Positions 8,801 to 18,975 of a stretch of 64,000 nt of DNA are shown here, in pieces (the stretch's first letter is position 1; each line of letters starts with the position of its first letter). The notes beneath the pieces were generated by a model. That model was not told the origin of the DNA. It did not search any database and worked only from the letters and a program-made list of their open reading frames with translations. This stretch comes from Pyropia yezoensis (Eukaryota; Rhodophyta; Bangiophyceae; Bangiales; Bangiaceae). The position numbers and the translations under genes were made by a program. Location: NCBI GenBank assembly GCA_009829735.1, contig CM020620.1, forward strand, positions 4,022,299 to 4,086,298, given 5' to 3'.

Positions 8801-11730
8801 ATGTGGTGCCGCCCGCTGACGGGTCTGCAGGGCTCTCCTACGTGTGGTCCTGTGTAGTGGCTGAGAGTTCCACGGACGACCCCTTCCGGACGCCAACCGA
8901 TGAGTCGCCGGCGCCCGCGCTTGACGCGTGCCCGCTCGTCTTTCTTCCGTCAACGGACGCGCCAGCGGCGTGGACGGTGCCACCGTCTGCTTTTGAGGGC
9001 CTGCAATCCAAGGCTACCCACGTCTATTATCGGCTGGTCGTGCACAAGACTTCGGCCAACGCGGCGGTGGCGGACCGCACGTCGTCGCCTGCCTACCTGA
9101 CCGTCCGGGTGGCACGGGACGAAGAGCTGCCAGCGATGACTGACTTCCGCCTCGCCCTCCAGGACAAGCGCGGAGACCCGGTGGACCCTACAAGTGTCAA
9201 GTACTTTGATGATGTGGTGATGCACGTGGACAGCCCGACGGCAGGCGCAACCTGGTCCTACTCGCTCGTCTCCCCACTGACCGAGGTGGCCCAGTTCCTG
9301 GCTCCGTCTCGCCTGCTGGCCGAGCACGGCTACTACCGCCCTGACACGCTAGGGACGTTGGGTAACCGGCTTCCGCTGGGCATTCGGGCAGGCTCTCTCG
9401 CCGCCTCCACCGCTTACGTTGTGCGGGTGGACATGGAGGCCGCGGGCTACGCTGTCAAGTCCAGCACCATCACCCTTTCTACGCTCGAGCGGCCGAGCGT
9501 AGTCTTCCCAACGCCCGCCACCATGGAGGGGGATACGGGCACCGAGTTCTCGGCGTGGGCGGGGCCATCCTTTAACGACTCGTCGTTTGTGATCTACTTT
9601 ACCCTGACTGACGAGCAGGGTGAGAGCACCTGCGTTGGTGGATGTACTGGCTACCCCCTGGTGCGCTTCCGGGTGGGCCTGGCTGGCACCTACAAGCTGA
9701 CAGCCGTGCTGTATGACGCGCAGGGCGCGGCACAGCTGGACGCCAAGACGCTCACCACTCCGCTTGTAGTGACAGCCGCGCCAGCTGCCGATGAGCAGAT
9801 GCGGGCCGACCTACTGCGCTCGTTCCACCGGGGAGATGATGCCAGCTGGACGGGTCTGGCCAAGGACGTGGCACTCATCCTTTCGTCTCGGGACTCACCC
9901 GCAGCCCTGTCATCGCTGGAGCGGATGGCGGCGGCACACTCTCGGTCGCAAAATAACGGGATGCTGTTGGCGGTGATGCCCGATGCTGGCTGGGGTCTGT
10001 CACCCAACACCATTTCTGTGTCAGGCAGCCGCCAGCAGCTCGAGGCCAACTCGACGCTCACTGCCGCCGACACGATCAATCCGGTTGCGGGGACGCAGAC
10101 CGTCGTCGCGCCCGTGGCCTCCGATGACAGCCTTTCGACTGCCACCGACGCCGACACGGCTGCCCCCAGCACCGCCGCCGGGGCTGCGACCGCTCCTGCG
10201 GGTGCAGCTTCCGCCTTGCAGGTGCAGTCGTTTGTCAGCGACACTGTGTACGAGCTCATCCACGGGGGCAACCGGCTCTTCTGCAACAGCTTACCCAACA
10301 CCATGCACTCAGAGTTGTGCATGAGCCTGGTCAACACGTTGGCGCTGCAGACGTGCCTCTCCGCTGACGCGGTGTACAGCCTGGGCGCCACTGTCCGATG
10401 CTGTGCGGATAACGTCCCACTGCGGACGGCAGGCAAGATGGACGGCCTGCTGTCTACGGCGTTTAACAACCTCGCGCGCCTGGCCGAGAATGCCGAGTGT
10501 GCAAGCGGCAGCGGCCGTCGCCGCCTCATGTCAGAAGTGGGGGCGCCGTCCCAGATTGTGCCTGACATTTACGACTTCATCGTTCATCAGGCGACGTCTA
10601 TTGTGGGGGTGGACAAGGCGGCGGGCTTCGCCACGCTCATCCATATCTCGCCGCCAGACCGAGCAGGAGGCGTGCGGTCAGGGACAACTTTCCCGGCGGC
10701 AGCGACGAACGGATCAGTCGACTCGCTCGTCACCGTCCGGAACGCGACGGCTGCGCCCGTGGCGCCGCTGCACCATGGCGTCCTGGCGATGGCGGTGGCG
10801 GCCAACCGGGAGCAGCTTCCGTCCCTGGGCGTGTACGGTAGCAACACGGGTCCTAGCCTGTCGCGGGAGCAGGCCAATGCGGCGACGTCAGACGGTGGCC
10901 GCCAAGCGGACGAGGGCGAAGGCGGGGAGGTGATGGAGCTAAAGGGTCTTCGCGGAGAAGGGGAGAACAACTACTTCTTCATGCGGCCAGTCTGCCTGGA
11001 CCGGATCTTTGGGGCCACCGGCACCAAGCGTCTGCTGTTTTCCTACTACCAGTCACCTGACTTTGTGGTGAGCAGTGGGATCCAGGACATGCCCAAGTAC
11101 GCCAAGACCACCTCGGGACTCTTCACCACCCGTATTTACGAGGAGGACACGTCGTCCAAGACGTCAGGAAAGCTGCGTCCGCTGGCAGTGGCGGACAATG
11201 GGCCGCCCTGCTTTTGCTGGCGGCTACCCCTGACCAACCTGTCGGCCTTTGAGGAGACGGACGAGGAGATCCGGCCTGGTGTCTACACGTTCACGGAGCT
11301 TAAGAAGTACGGGGTGGACGTGGCCAAGGGCGAGGCCTTTCACTACTGGGAGGACACGGTCCTACTCGTGGGCTCCTCCATGTCGGAGCGGTGGGTGGAG
11401 GCGTGCATGACCACCCCCGGCCTCATTGGCGCCGCCCCCACCACCCGCATCTCGGGTCCGCTCGGCTTTGGCACCACCGTCCTTGCCGGCTTCAACTCCC
11501 TCACCGTCGCGGGCATCATTGTGGGCGTCATGGTCGCCCTCGTGGTCTCCCTCGTCGCGTCGTGGATGGTGGCCACCCGCTCAGCCGCGACGGCGGTGCT
11601 GCCGCCGCGCGGCCTCGGCCCAGGCGAGGTGTTTGTCGAGCGCGACGTGTGGGGGCGCGGCACCGGCATTGGCGGCGACGCCACCCCGGTGGGCGGGCCC
11701 AGCCCGGGGGCGGGCGGCGTCGCTCAGTGA
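5827..11730 (+). CDS. large type I surface protein with TIG/IPT-like and REJ-like regions
   Basis: Single-exon frame of 1967 residues. The ATG at 5827 is chosen because it puts a signal sequence near the N-terminus (LLTALAATAVALLV, about residues 48-61). The frame is open 285 bp further upstream, but only as Gly/Arg/Asp-rich sequence. Two immunoglobulin-like TIG/IPT-type segments begin near residues 483 (PVITGVAPG) and 635 (VFISGVSPTGAAAEGGVTVT). From about 960 to 1320 there is a REJ/PKD-like region; SYDPD followed by LSYVWSC matches the pattern seen in receptor-for-egg-jelly modules of polycystin-1-type proteins. A Cys-rich block lies near 1480-1510. One membrane helix (AGIIVGVMVALVVSLVASWMV, near 1895-1917) precedes a tail of about 45 Gly/Pro-rich residues. 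Many N-x-S/T sites fit an extracellular protein. It lacks the multi-helix channel part of polycystins. Role inferred: adhesion or recognition at the cell surface. Confidence 0.75.
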   Translation: MAAAATVAATETSAGGASLTTAGSGGSNCRPGRPRTCLRWPARCGLLTALAATAVALLVRSAVGAGGVGAPAHGGSPLALGLLAPGGAAAPAEAVPVVGHQAGATALTTSASATPTPTPSPSEVVAAIAAAATVTTSSPSTVVLLQVNGSVEHLLSAVLTLPSPGLPLRDIRFGVTSTNVNVLPALAATPSGTAAALSSVMLSTRMHSSFANGNARVVNVTLAADFDAFVGMTDVSLVASTTLPSDEHGSGSGGSGIIPLSAGGDINTLEGGSASEGNTVQLGKVTVTYVIVGISVYEKGSNGSPGALVSGDGHSLSLPYTALLPAGAKGAADGATATPNQLSLGVTVQFANGSSTTTSSSVGGSGLQSSTGSGGMTSQMGDVDASLMSWNAQVAHDSATCAMGTSAVADDGAGGGFRLTPGCGFGFYDTPSGEMHLGLDLQPYRTGPLVIGFTWSALTASEADMMDEVWTSFVTIDITGRPPPVITGVAPGTPAMTGSALASGSFSSASTLLRPSGGEQLVYQLFNTEGSVDRAVEVMLNGSSAEVGVAGAVGSSSGTRVTFLEVPGSYVSAGAPSFNQYVTCMSVAGEGKDVPWQLMITRPSSAGGSSSGPLETVAAVLAPGVQAPLNYDDRKVFISGVSPTGAAAEGGVTVTLSGYFPDLQATRGDGVFFNAVRVPARYIITISESVIQFSLPPLSTFGRNTEYSVTVHVAAEVSNGITFSYWSDRTVAQLEVTGTSTRGDAYELGRCNTARFTVMLQPISTASSSIRWSVHPRVAGSTASSEVDLLATLPAERATADTLVLESDEVPVGEYNVHVTVTLPTYNVTSTSLLRRTDGLAVGVYLHTPPVRAVTVPDAPLRVAALIDTPGCFTPPAEGNDSLVLKWTFMGRTTEWSYRETEARAQASSSEETPARLGWEYVVPQTDLEYGRHAVILHVSYAGASEVFGTATTVAVVSPSALVARIRTGESSVSLNTRSSLTMVGNQSYDPDVVPPADGSAGLSYVWSCVVAESSTDDPFRTPTDESPAPALDACPLVFLPSTDAPAAWTVPPSAFEGLQSKATHVYYRLVVHKTSANAAVADRTSSPAYLTVRVARDEELPAMTDFRLALQDKRGDPVDPTSVKYFDDVVMHVDSPTAGATWSYSLVSPLTEVAQFLAPSRLLAEHGYYRPDTLGTLGNRLPLGIRAGSLAASTAYVVRVDMEAAGYAVKSSTITLSTLERPSVVFPTPATMEGDTGTEFSAWAGPSFNDSSFVIYFTLTDEQGESTCVGGCTGYPLVRFRVGLAGTYKLTAVLYDAQGAAQLDAKTLTTPLVVTAAPAADEQMRADLLRSFHRGDDASWTGLAKDVALILSSRDSPAALSSLERMAAAHSRSQNNGMLLAVMPDAGWGLSPNTISVSGSRQQLEANSTLTAADTINPVAGTQTVVAPVASDDSLSTATDADTAAPSTAAGAATAPAGAASALQVQSFVSDTVYELIHGGNRLFCNSLPNTMHSELCMSLVNTLALQTCLSADAVYSLGATVRCCADNVPLRTAGKMDGLLSTAFNNLARLAENAECASGSGRRRLMSEVGAPSQIVPDIYDFIVHQATSIVGVDKAAGFATLIHISPPDRAGGVRSGTTFPAAATNGSVDSLVTVRNATAAPVAPLHHGVLAMAVAANREQLPSLGVYGSNTGPSLSREQANAATSDGGRQADEGEGGEVMELKGLRGEGENNYFFMRPVCLDRIFGATGTKRLLFSYYQSPDFVVSSGIQDMPKYAKTTSGLFTTRIYEEDTSSKTSGKLRPLAVADNGPPCFCWRLPLTNLSAFEETDEEIRPGVYTFTELKKYGVDVAKGEAFHYWEDTVLLVGSSMSERWVEACMTTPGLIGAAPTTRISGPLGFGTTVLAGFNSLTVAGIIVGVMVALVVSLVASWMVATRSAATAVLPPRGLGPGEVFVERDVWGRGTGIGGDATPVGGPSPGAGGVAQ

Positions 11731-14700
11731 GTGCCGCCTTGACCGCGGCGGCGGCGGCGGCGGCGGCGGGGAGCAGGGGGCAGGGGTGCCGCCCCCTGCA
11801 GTTCAAGTCCGACCCGGCCGCCGCGGCGAAGGCAGCTCCACCTCTGTACGAGCGCTGACGGGGGGCTGCGGGGTGGGGGGTGGTGGACGACGTCCATGGT
11901 GCCCCACTGGCCAGGGGCTCGCCACCCCGGAGGCGCGAATCCCTGTGCGCCCGTGCGCGACAGCGGCGCCGCACGGGTCTGGCATGGACCCGGTCGGCGG
12001 CGGCATGTATAGTTTATTGGCGAGCGGCGGGGCCGGGGGCCTACATAGGGCCGGAGAGGCGGGGAGGAATGAGGTGGGTAAGATACGAAGGGAGAGGAGG
12101 AAGGGGGAGGGAGGGGGGGGGGGGGGGGGTGGGGCGGGCACCGAGCGTCGGTCAGCCAAGGTCAAGGCAGGCACGCACCGCATCGGCGCAGCGAGCGACA
12201 AGATGAGAGGGCAGAGAGCGAGAAGAGCATGCAATGCAATCCAATGAAAGGCGCAACGGGGCCGTTTTTTCCGCCGAGGCCCCTCCTGCGTCCGCACCAA
12301 CCCCGCTGGCGTCCCGCGCGGCTGCGCGTACGGACCCGCCTGCCGCTTGGGCAGAGGGGCGGCCGCCTTACGTCCACCCACCCTGCATCGATGGTGGTGG
12401 CGGTGGTGGTGGGTGGGGGGGATGGGGGGGGGAGTTGTGGCGCCCCCGCCCCGCGGGCCGGCTGGTCGGCGTCTTGCTGCCGCGGGGCGGCGACACCCGC
12501 TCCGTCGTGGGGCCGCCGGTGCCGCCCGATCACCCAGCCTGTGGGCGCCCGTGCCCCCCCCCCGCGCGGCGGCGGCTGGTGGCACCCTCGCCGCCCGGGC
12601 GGAGGGCGCCTGTGCCGTGCTGCCAGGTGGGCCTACCTATCGGGACGGGCGCCAACGGCCGCCGCTGCGCAGCTGCCCCCACCGCTTCTCCCCCCTTCTT
12701 TCCCCCGCCACCCACACACAATGTCCGCGGCGTGGGGGGACTGGGACGGCCCCTGTGCGGCTGGGTGGCCGGCAGGCGCGCACGTTGTGCTGGGCGGCGG
12801 CCGCGGCGCGCTGGGCGGAACCGCCGGGGCGGCCGGCCTCCCGCTCACCCGGGGTGGGGGACCGTCCCGCCGGCGACGCCGCCACCGCCACCGCCACCGC
12901 CATCGCCTTCGCCACCATCACCACCGCCGCCACGCCCACCACCACCGGTCGCCACCGGCAGAGCTGGGTGCCATGTCAGCGGTCACCGGTGGGAGCGGCT
13001 CGACCCTGCCACGGCGGCCGCCGCCAAGCCGTGCACGGCCGGGTCAGCCGGCAGCGGCAAGGCGTGATGGCCGTCGCCCTCCGCAGCGCCAGCGGGTGGC
13101 ACCTGCAGCGGTGTCGGCGGGGCGCAGGCGGGGAGCGACCACCTGAGGGGGGCGCCACCGCGCTCTCGGTGCCCCCCCGACGGGGGAAACGCACGGCTGC
13201 TGTGGGGGGGTGTGCCATCGCGTCGACCGACGCCCGTTGCTGGCGGTGGTGGTGGTGGTGGCGGCGGCGGCGATGGCGGCGGTGGTGGCACGGCAGCCGC
13301 GCCGGCGGCACCCTGCATTGGCTTTGGGGCGGGGGCTGCGGACGAAGAAGCGAGCGCGCGCGCCAGCAGCGGGGGGGGGGGGGCGCGAGGAAACAGAACA
13401 AACAGACGGCCGCTACGGTATGGCCCCAGACGGGGCGGATGGATGGGAGGGAGGGGGGGGGTGGGGGAGGGGGGGGAGGGTTGCGAGCCCTGCCACCCCC
13501 GCGACTGTGTGCCGCCCCTCTGCGCGGCAGCGCGACAGGGGCGCGCGTGCGGGCGGCGGCGGCCGTGCGGCGGCCGCGCCACGGTGCCGCCGCGGGCGGG
13601 GGCGGCGGTGCCGGGGGCGGCGGCGGCGGCGGCGGCGTTTGCGAGGGGGGGGGGTACCGCATGGGGTGGGCGGGGGGGGGGGGCAGATGGGCGCGTCAGC
13701 CAATGGCCGCGGCCGTCCCCGCGGCGCGGGCGGCGGTCTCGGTCCGCGTCGGCGGGGGTGGAACGCTGCGCGGGCGGGTGCCGCGCGAGCCGCGTCGCGG
13801 ACGCCGACGGTGGCACGGCTGTTGGAGGGGTGTGGAGGCGCCGGCAAGGTCCTGCCGCGCGCCCGCCCCCCCCCCCGCCGCTATTTTTTTAGTAGAGGCA
13901 CCTCCCGTCGCCGCGCTGTGCCACCGCCGCCGCCGACTCTGGTTGCAGCCGCCACGGACCACACCGATCCGCCCTTCGCGGGAGAACCCAAAGAGGTTAC
14001 CGCGGTATAGTACATACCCAAAGACGGGAGTGTACTGTTTTTTCTACTGTAATAGACACGTGGCCATCGCATTCTCAAAGAAACATCGATGGAGATTGGG
14101 CTCGTCAGTGGAGAGTCGCTCACTTTTTCTCTCGGATACATCAAAAGCGTCCAGTGTCCCGCCCAAAACACGAACATAAGAGTGAACATTCGAGTTGGGA
14201 CTGAGGATCAATTGGGGAAAGCGCAACTGCCCACACTCGACCACGAAGTGCGTGGCTTTGCTAGGACAGCACATGGTTCCCCCTGCCCTCATGGATGCAT
14301 TTCAAAGCGTCCGCTCCACTCTCAGTAACCCGTAGATCAATGTGCGAGTCCCCCCAAGCCATGCCTAAGACACTGCGCACCTGCTGCAGAAGGCAGCCGC
14401 GCCCACAGGGCCACCAATTCGGTTGACCGCAGGCCATGGGATTGAGGTAGCCGTGGCCTTGTGGCAGTCAACTCGTCGGCCGGCGTCCCCAAAAGAATGT
14501 ACGTGAATTGTGGGGTGTGTGCATCACTGCGTCTAGCCAGTCTCTTGGGGCGGAGCCCGCGAGACCCACACGACAGAGTGTGGAGCTGAAGACAGGAAAT
14601 GCCTTTTCGATTGTTCTCACTGGGTCGACAGTCGAGGGTGTCTGGGCAGGCCCGCTAAGATTCGTTGCGTCCCCCTGCCTCTGGTGTTTCGATGCGCTCC

Positions 14701-15056
14701 ACCGCGGCCCATGTCCATAGCCCACGGAGGCGCACGGCGCGGGCATCACCGGGGTAATTCTACAATCCTCTTCTGTTTTGTCAGTTTTGTGATCGGGATG
14801 CAATCTTCTCCGAGACGACTTCTCCACATCTGACCTGCCGGGTGGCGTTGAAAGCATGTAAAAAAAGTCCTCGTGAATCCATTTTGTGATAGTTTGAAAC
14901 TGACGGGCTCCATGCCCTTGCTTACGGTTCCCTCCCGCGGTTGGGTAGTTTTGCTCTTTTGCCGGGACTCCCGACCCACTGCCGCCGCTGAGGGTCTCTG
15001 CCCCGGCCACGGGGGGGAGCAGACGATGAGAGAGCGGGGGGCTCGCCCGTTCAAAC

Positions 15057-15082
15057 GGGGGGGGGGGGGGGGGGGGGGGGGG
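15057..15082. repeat. 26-base G homopolymer
   Basis: An uninterrupted run of G on the plus strand. Runs this long are hard to sequence, so the exact length should not be trusted. Confidence 0.9.
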
Positions 15083-15359
15083 AGTGGGCGGTCGCCTGCC
15101 CGATTAAGGGACCGCGCCCCCCGTCTTGCGCCAATGAGGAGGCAGAACCGCCGGCCGACTGTGGCTGGAGGAGACTGTGTGGGTCGAGTGGTGCAGGGGA
15201 TGCGCCACGGGCCGGGCCGGGCGGGGCGGGGGTGTTTTGGGGGGTGAGAGGGGCAGGGGGGGGGTGTTTTGGCTGCTGTCAAGCGCCATGTGGGTGTGCC
15301 GTGCGCGGCCGCGGCGTGGGCGCCGCACACGCCGCGCGCCCCTGCTGCACGCGTCGTAA

Positions 15360-15389
<30 letters not shown>
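15360..15389. repeat. 30-base G homopolymer
   Basis: Second long G run, about 300 bp after the first and on the same strand. Potential G-quadruplex or replication-slippage site; the length is uncertain. Confidence 0.9.
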
Positions 15390-15390
<1 letters not shown>

Positions 15391-16249
15391 CGCGGTTGGG
15401 CTGGGCCTGGGCCGCGTGTGTGCCACTGCCGTGCCGTGCGTGCCGCGACGCCCGGCGCGCGGCGAGGCGACGACAGTTGTGGTGGCGGCGGCGACAGCAG
15501 AGCACCGGCCGGCCGGTGCGTGAGGGCGTGCGTGGCTTGTGGGTAGTGGGGCGCGAGGGGGGGGGGGGGAAGCGGCCGCAGACGAGCACGCGGCGGCTTT
15601 CCTGGTGGCCGTATCATCACCCGCACACTCTTGGCTGTTACCAGCAGCGGCGGTGGGGGTGGTGGGGGTGGTGGTGGGGGCGGTCGTGACGGTGGTGGTG
15701 GTGGTGGTGGTGGCGGCGGCGACGGCGGCTGGTGGCGGCGGTGGTGGCGGCGGTGGCGGTGACGGTGTCGACGGTCCCGCGCGGTGCGGACGCCATCATC
15801 GACGGCGTCTGTTGGGTGCGCCTGTGGGCGCGTCGGAGGCGAACGGCACCTTTTTGCGTGCCGGTGCGGACGCGGGCCTATGCCAGCTGCTGCCGCGGGG
15901 ATAGCTGCCTGAACGCGTGTGTCTCTTGATTGAACGCTGAGGGGGGCGGGGGCTGGGCGGCAATCGGGCAGCCGCGGATTGGGGCGGTCGGCCTGCCCAC
16001 ACGCGTGTGGCGCGCCCCGCCCGGCCGCTGTCGGTGCGGTAGCACCCCGCGGTCGGCCGCCGCATCAGGCGGTTGTCCGTCTATCGGCACCGTTGTTGCT
16101 CGCGGCCTGGCGCTGCCCCCTGCTGCCTCCCACACCCCGGTGGTGTGTGAGCCCCCCACTCGCGGCAATATCGCTCGGCGTGTGGACGCGCTTGGTGCGT
16201 CTGCCACCGCCGCTGCGTCGGTCGCCGCCGCCCCCGAGGCGTGGCCACC

Positions 16250-18975
16250 ATGTCTCGGCGGGGCGCCAAGGGCGCCAACAAGGAGTTTGATGCTCGCGCC
16301 ACGCTGGAGCAGCGCCTCGGCCCCGAGGTGCTAAAAAAGCTGGAAGGTACGTTCACAGGGGGGGCGGGGGAAGGGGGGCGCGTGAGGGGTTGCGGGGGGG
16401 GGGTGGGTGGGTGGTGGTGGTTTTTGTGGGGCATGGTATGCGTGCCGTTGATGGGGGCGGCGCGCTTCCGGGGGGAGTCGGTGAGTAGGGCTCTGGGATG
16501 GAGAAGGTCGATCTTGGCTGCGCCTTTGCCGCCGATGCGTTGGATGGTGCTGCTTCGGGTGTACGCGCCACCCGCTCTCGTTCCCGCTTGGTATGGTCAT
16601 GTGCTTGTGGGGGAGGGCTGTAGGGAGCTCTGGTGCGGCCTGCTCTGTGTCTGACTGATGTCATATGCGTACGTGTTGCCGTACTGGTTGTCCCCTGCTC
16701 TTTTGTTTCTCTTTGTGGCGCAGCGATGGCGCACGAGTTTGTGCGCTTTGAGCGTGGCCAGTTTGGCTTTTACATTGACCCCGCCCGCTACGCGGTCAAG
16801 CAGCGGCAGGTGGGTCCGCTCGGGCGCGGTCGCCGCCGCAAGGTCGTGGCGGGGGTGGACAAGGATGGCAACATCATCACCGCGTGGGTGGGGGTGGACG
16901 CAAAAGGGGGCAAGGGCGCCCGCACCCTCAACGGGGAGACCGTCACCATCCCCGAGGCATATGCAGAGGGGGCGCTCGGCGGGGGGGGCTTTGGCGGCCC
17001 CGGCGGGTACGGACCGGGCGGCGGGGGGGGTCCTGGCTTTGGTCCTGGCGGCGGGGGGGGTCCGGGCTTTGGGCCTGGGGAGGGCGGCGGCGGCGGCTGG
17101 GGGTCGGGCGGTCCCGGTGGGGGGCCCGGCGGCGGTGGTCCCGGCGGCAAAGGTCCCGGTGCGGCGGGCGCGGCCGCCGCGGCGGCGGCGGCGCGCAAGA
17201 ACCAGCAGGCTCTGTCGGGCGCGCCGGGCGCACCTGGTGCACCCGGCTTTGGCGGCCCTGGCATGGCCATGGACGAGAATGGGCAGCCGATGGCTCCCAA
17301 GCTCCCGACCGGCTCGGTGGATGCCAAGGACAACACAGCGCGGGGACGTCAAAAGAAGCCCCTCCATTGGGCCAAGGTGCCTAACAACCTGCTCCCCGGC
17401 ACCGTTTGGACGACGTTGGACGAGGCAAACGTGCGGCTGGATGAGGAGGAGATTGACAACCTATTTGGGGTGGACGTGGTGGAACGCTTCCAGCTGCAAC
17501 AGGAGGAGGTCAAACCCGAGGTGCTACCGCACAAGCGCAAGCACAACATCAACATTTTGATGGCTAACATCAAGATGGCTTCGGAGGAGGTGAAGGACGT
17601 TGTGCGGGTTCCGACGTACAAAGATCTGGACGCAGGCACTCTGCAGGCGCTGCTGCTGGTGTGCCCCACCCCCGAGGAAGAGGAGCTGCTCAACAAGAAC
17701 CTGGAAATGAAGGACCAAGTGGACCGTACGGACCAGTTTATGATGGAGCTGGCCGAGCTCCCCGGCCTCCGCGCCAAGGTCCTTTGTGCGTTGTCAGCCA
17801 AGACGTTTAACGAGGAGGCGGTGGAGGTCATCCGCAATATGGACACCTTCGCTATGATCCCCGTGGAGGTGATGGGGTCGGCCAAGGCGACCAAGACACT
17901 CGAGGCAATTCTCGCACTGGGCAACTTTCTTAACTCAGGTACCGGGCGCGGCGGCGCCCACGGCTTCAAGCTGGAGGCCCTCGCCATGCTGTCGTCTGTC
18001 AAGGACGCGCGTGGCGGCACCCTGCTTGACTACCTCGTGCATATGCTGGAGCGCGACGAGCACGGCCTGTTGCCGCTTGACGACATGCCGACGCTGCCCC
18101 GCTCTGGGGAACTGTCCCTTGAGGCCATCTCGGACGAGGTGCAGGCGCTCCTCGAATCGGTTACGAACGTGACGCAGCAGATCTCGGTGATTGGCTCTGA
18201 CGGCACGCTTGCCGTCTTCAAGGCCGAGATGGAGATCTTTGCCGAGGAGGCCACCAAGGTGCGCGAGGAGATTGTCTCTCTTCGGGCGCTCATGATGAAC
18301 AAGAACCAGGCGATGATGGGTCACTTCGGTGAGCGCAACAAGGTGTCGCGCGCCCGTCAGGAAGATGTCCTCCGCATGCTGCGCGAGTTCCTCGTAGACC
18401 TGGACGCTGCGTCTGCGCGGCTGAACGAGAAGCGCGAGCGGGCGATGAAGACGGCGGCCAAGGCTGCCCAGGCATCAGGCGCCGACCCGCACGAGGCGGC
18501 GCAGTCGGCCGCCGCAGCAGTTGGTGGTTATGGCAGCCGGCACAGTGGGGTCACCACGCCGCGCGCGCCGTCGCGGTTGCACCTGCTCAACGTGCCTGCC
18601 GCCGATGATGGAGGCGACGGGGACGGCGGCGACGCGGGTGGGGGTGGTGGCGGCGTCCCGCCACCGCCACCGCCCATGGGTGGTGGCGGCGGCGGCGGCG
18701 GCGCGCCACCACCACCTCCCGGCATGGGCAATGGCGACGCGGGGTTGTCGGGCGGCGCGTCGGCGGCGGTACGGAGTATGATGCCGGCTGCGCCTGCGGG
18801 CGGCGGGGCACCTCCGCCGCCGCCACCGCCACCGCCGAGGCCCCCGTCTGTGAGCGGTGGGGGGGCGCCGCCGCCTCCGCCGCCGCCGCCGCCGCCGCCT
18901 CCCAAGGCCGCCGGGGGGGGGGCGCCGCCACCCCCACCGCCGCCACCGCCTCCTCCACCACCACCGAGGGGCTAG
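16250..18975 (+). CDS. formin (FH2-domain actin assembly factor), two exons
   Basis: Nucleates and processively elongates actin filaments, if it acts as a standard formin. Exon 1 is 16250-16346 with a near-ideal start context (gccaccATG). Intron 16347-16723 (GTACGT...GCGCAG, phase 1). Exon 2 is 16724-18975. Product 782 residues. A short N-terminal segment and a basic stretch (about 1-75) are followed by a Gly/Pro-rich linker (about 118-200). The FH2 domain spans about 243-610: it opens with KKPLHWAKV, has the LDEANVRLDEEEIDNLFG region, and carries the conserved LGNFLNSGTGRGGAHGFKL block. After FH2 comes a tract of Gly and long proline runs (about 672-782) reaching the last codon. In most formins the proline-rich FH1 precedes FH2; here the real polyproline is C-terminal. 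No GBD/FH3 regulatory domain or DAD is obvious. Confidence 0.9.
16347..16723 (+). other. intron of the formin gene
   Basis: 377 bp with donor G|GTACGT and acceptor TGGCGCAG preceded by a T-rich tract. Joining the two exons keeps the frame into the segment that begins AMAHEFVRFERG. Confidence 0.85.

Larger units (their letters stand above)
11731..16249. other. 4.5-kb intergenic region, low complexity, no supportable gene
   Basis: Dense GC-rich DNA with G runs (about 12110-12130, 13370-13383, 15057-15082, 15360-15389), GGT/GGC microsatellites (about 13236-13290 and 15650-15770) and His/Arg/Pro-type pseudo-open frames. Positions 14000-14960 are less GC-rich and free of simple repeats, but no frame there resembles a known protein. 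The formin promoter should lie at the right end; I cannot point to a motif. Confidence 0.5.

Noticed and set aside
11803-13816. long minus- and plus-strand frames in the 11.7-16.2 kb region
   Set aside because: All are Pro/Arg/Gly/His low complexity and overlap on both strands, which is what GC-rich DNA with few stop codons produces.
15690-15929. possible second cysteine-rich secreted peptide (ending ...CCRGDSCLNACVS)
   Set aside because: No ATG in frame and the supposed signal region is a GGT/GGC microsatellite. Without transcript data it cannot be separated from chance.
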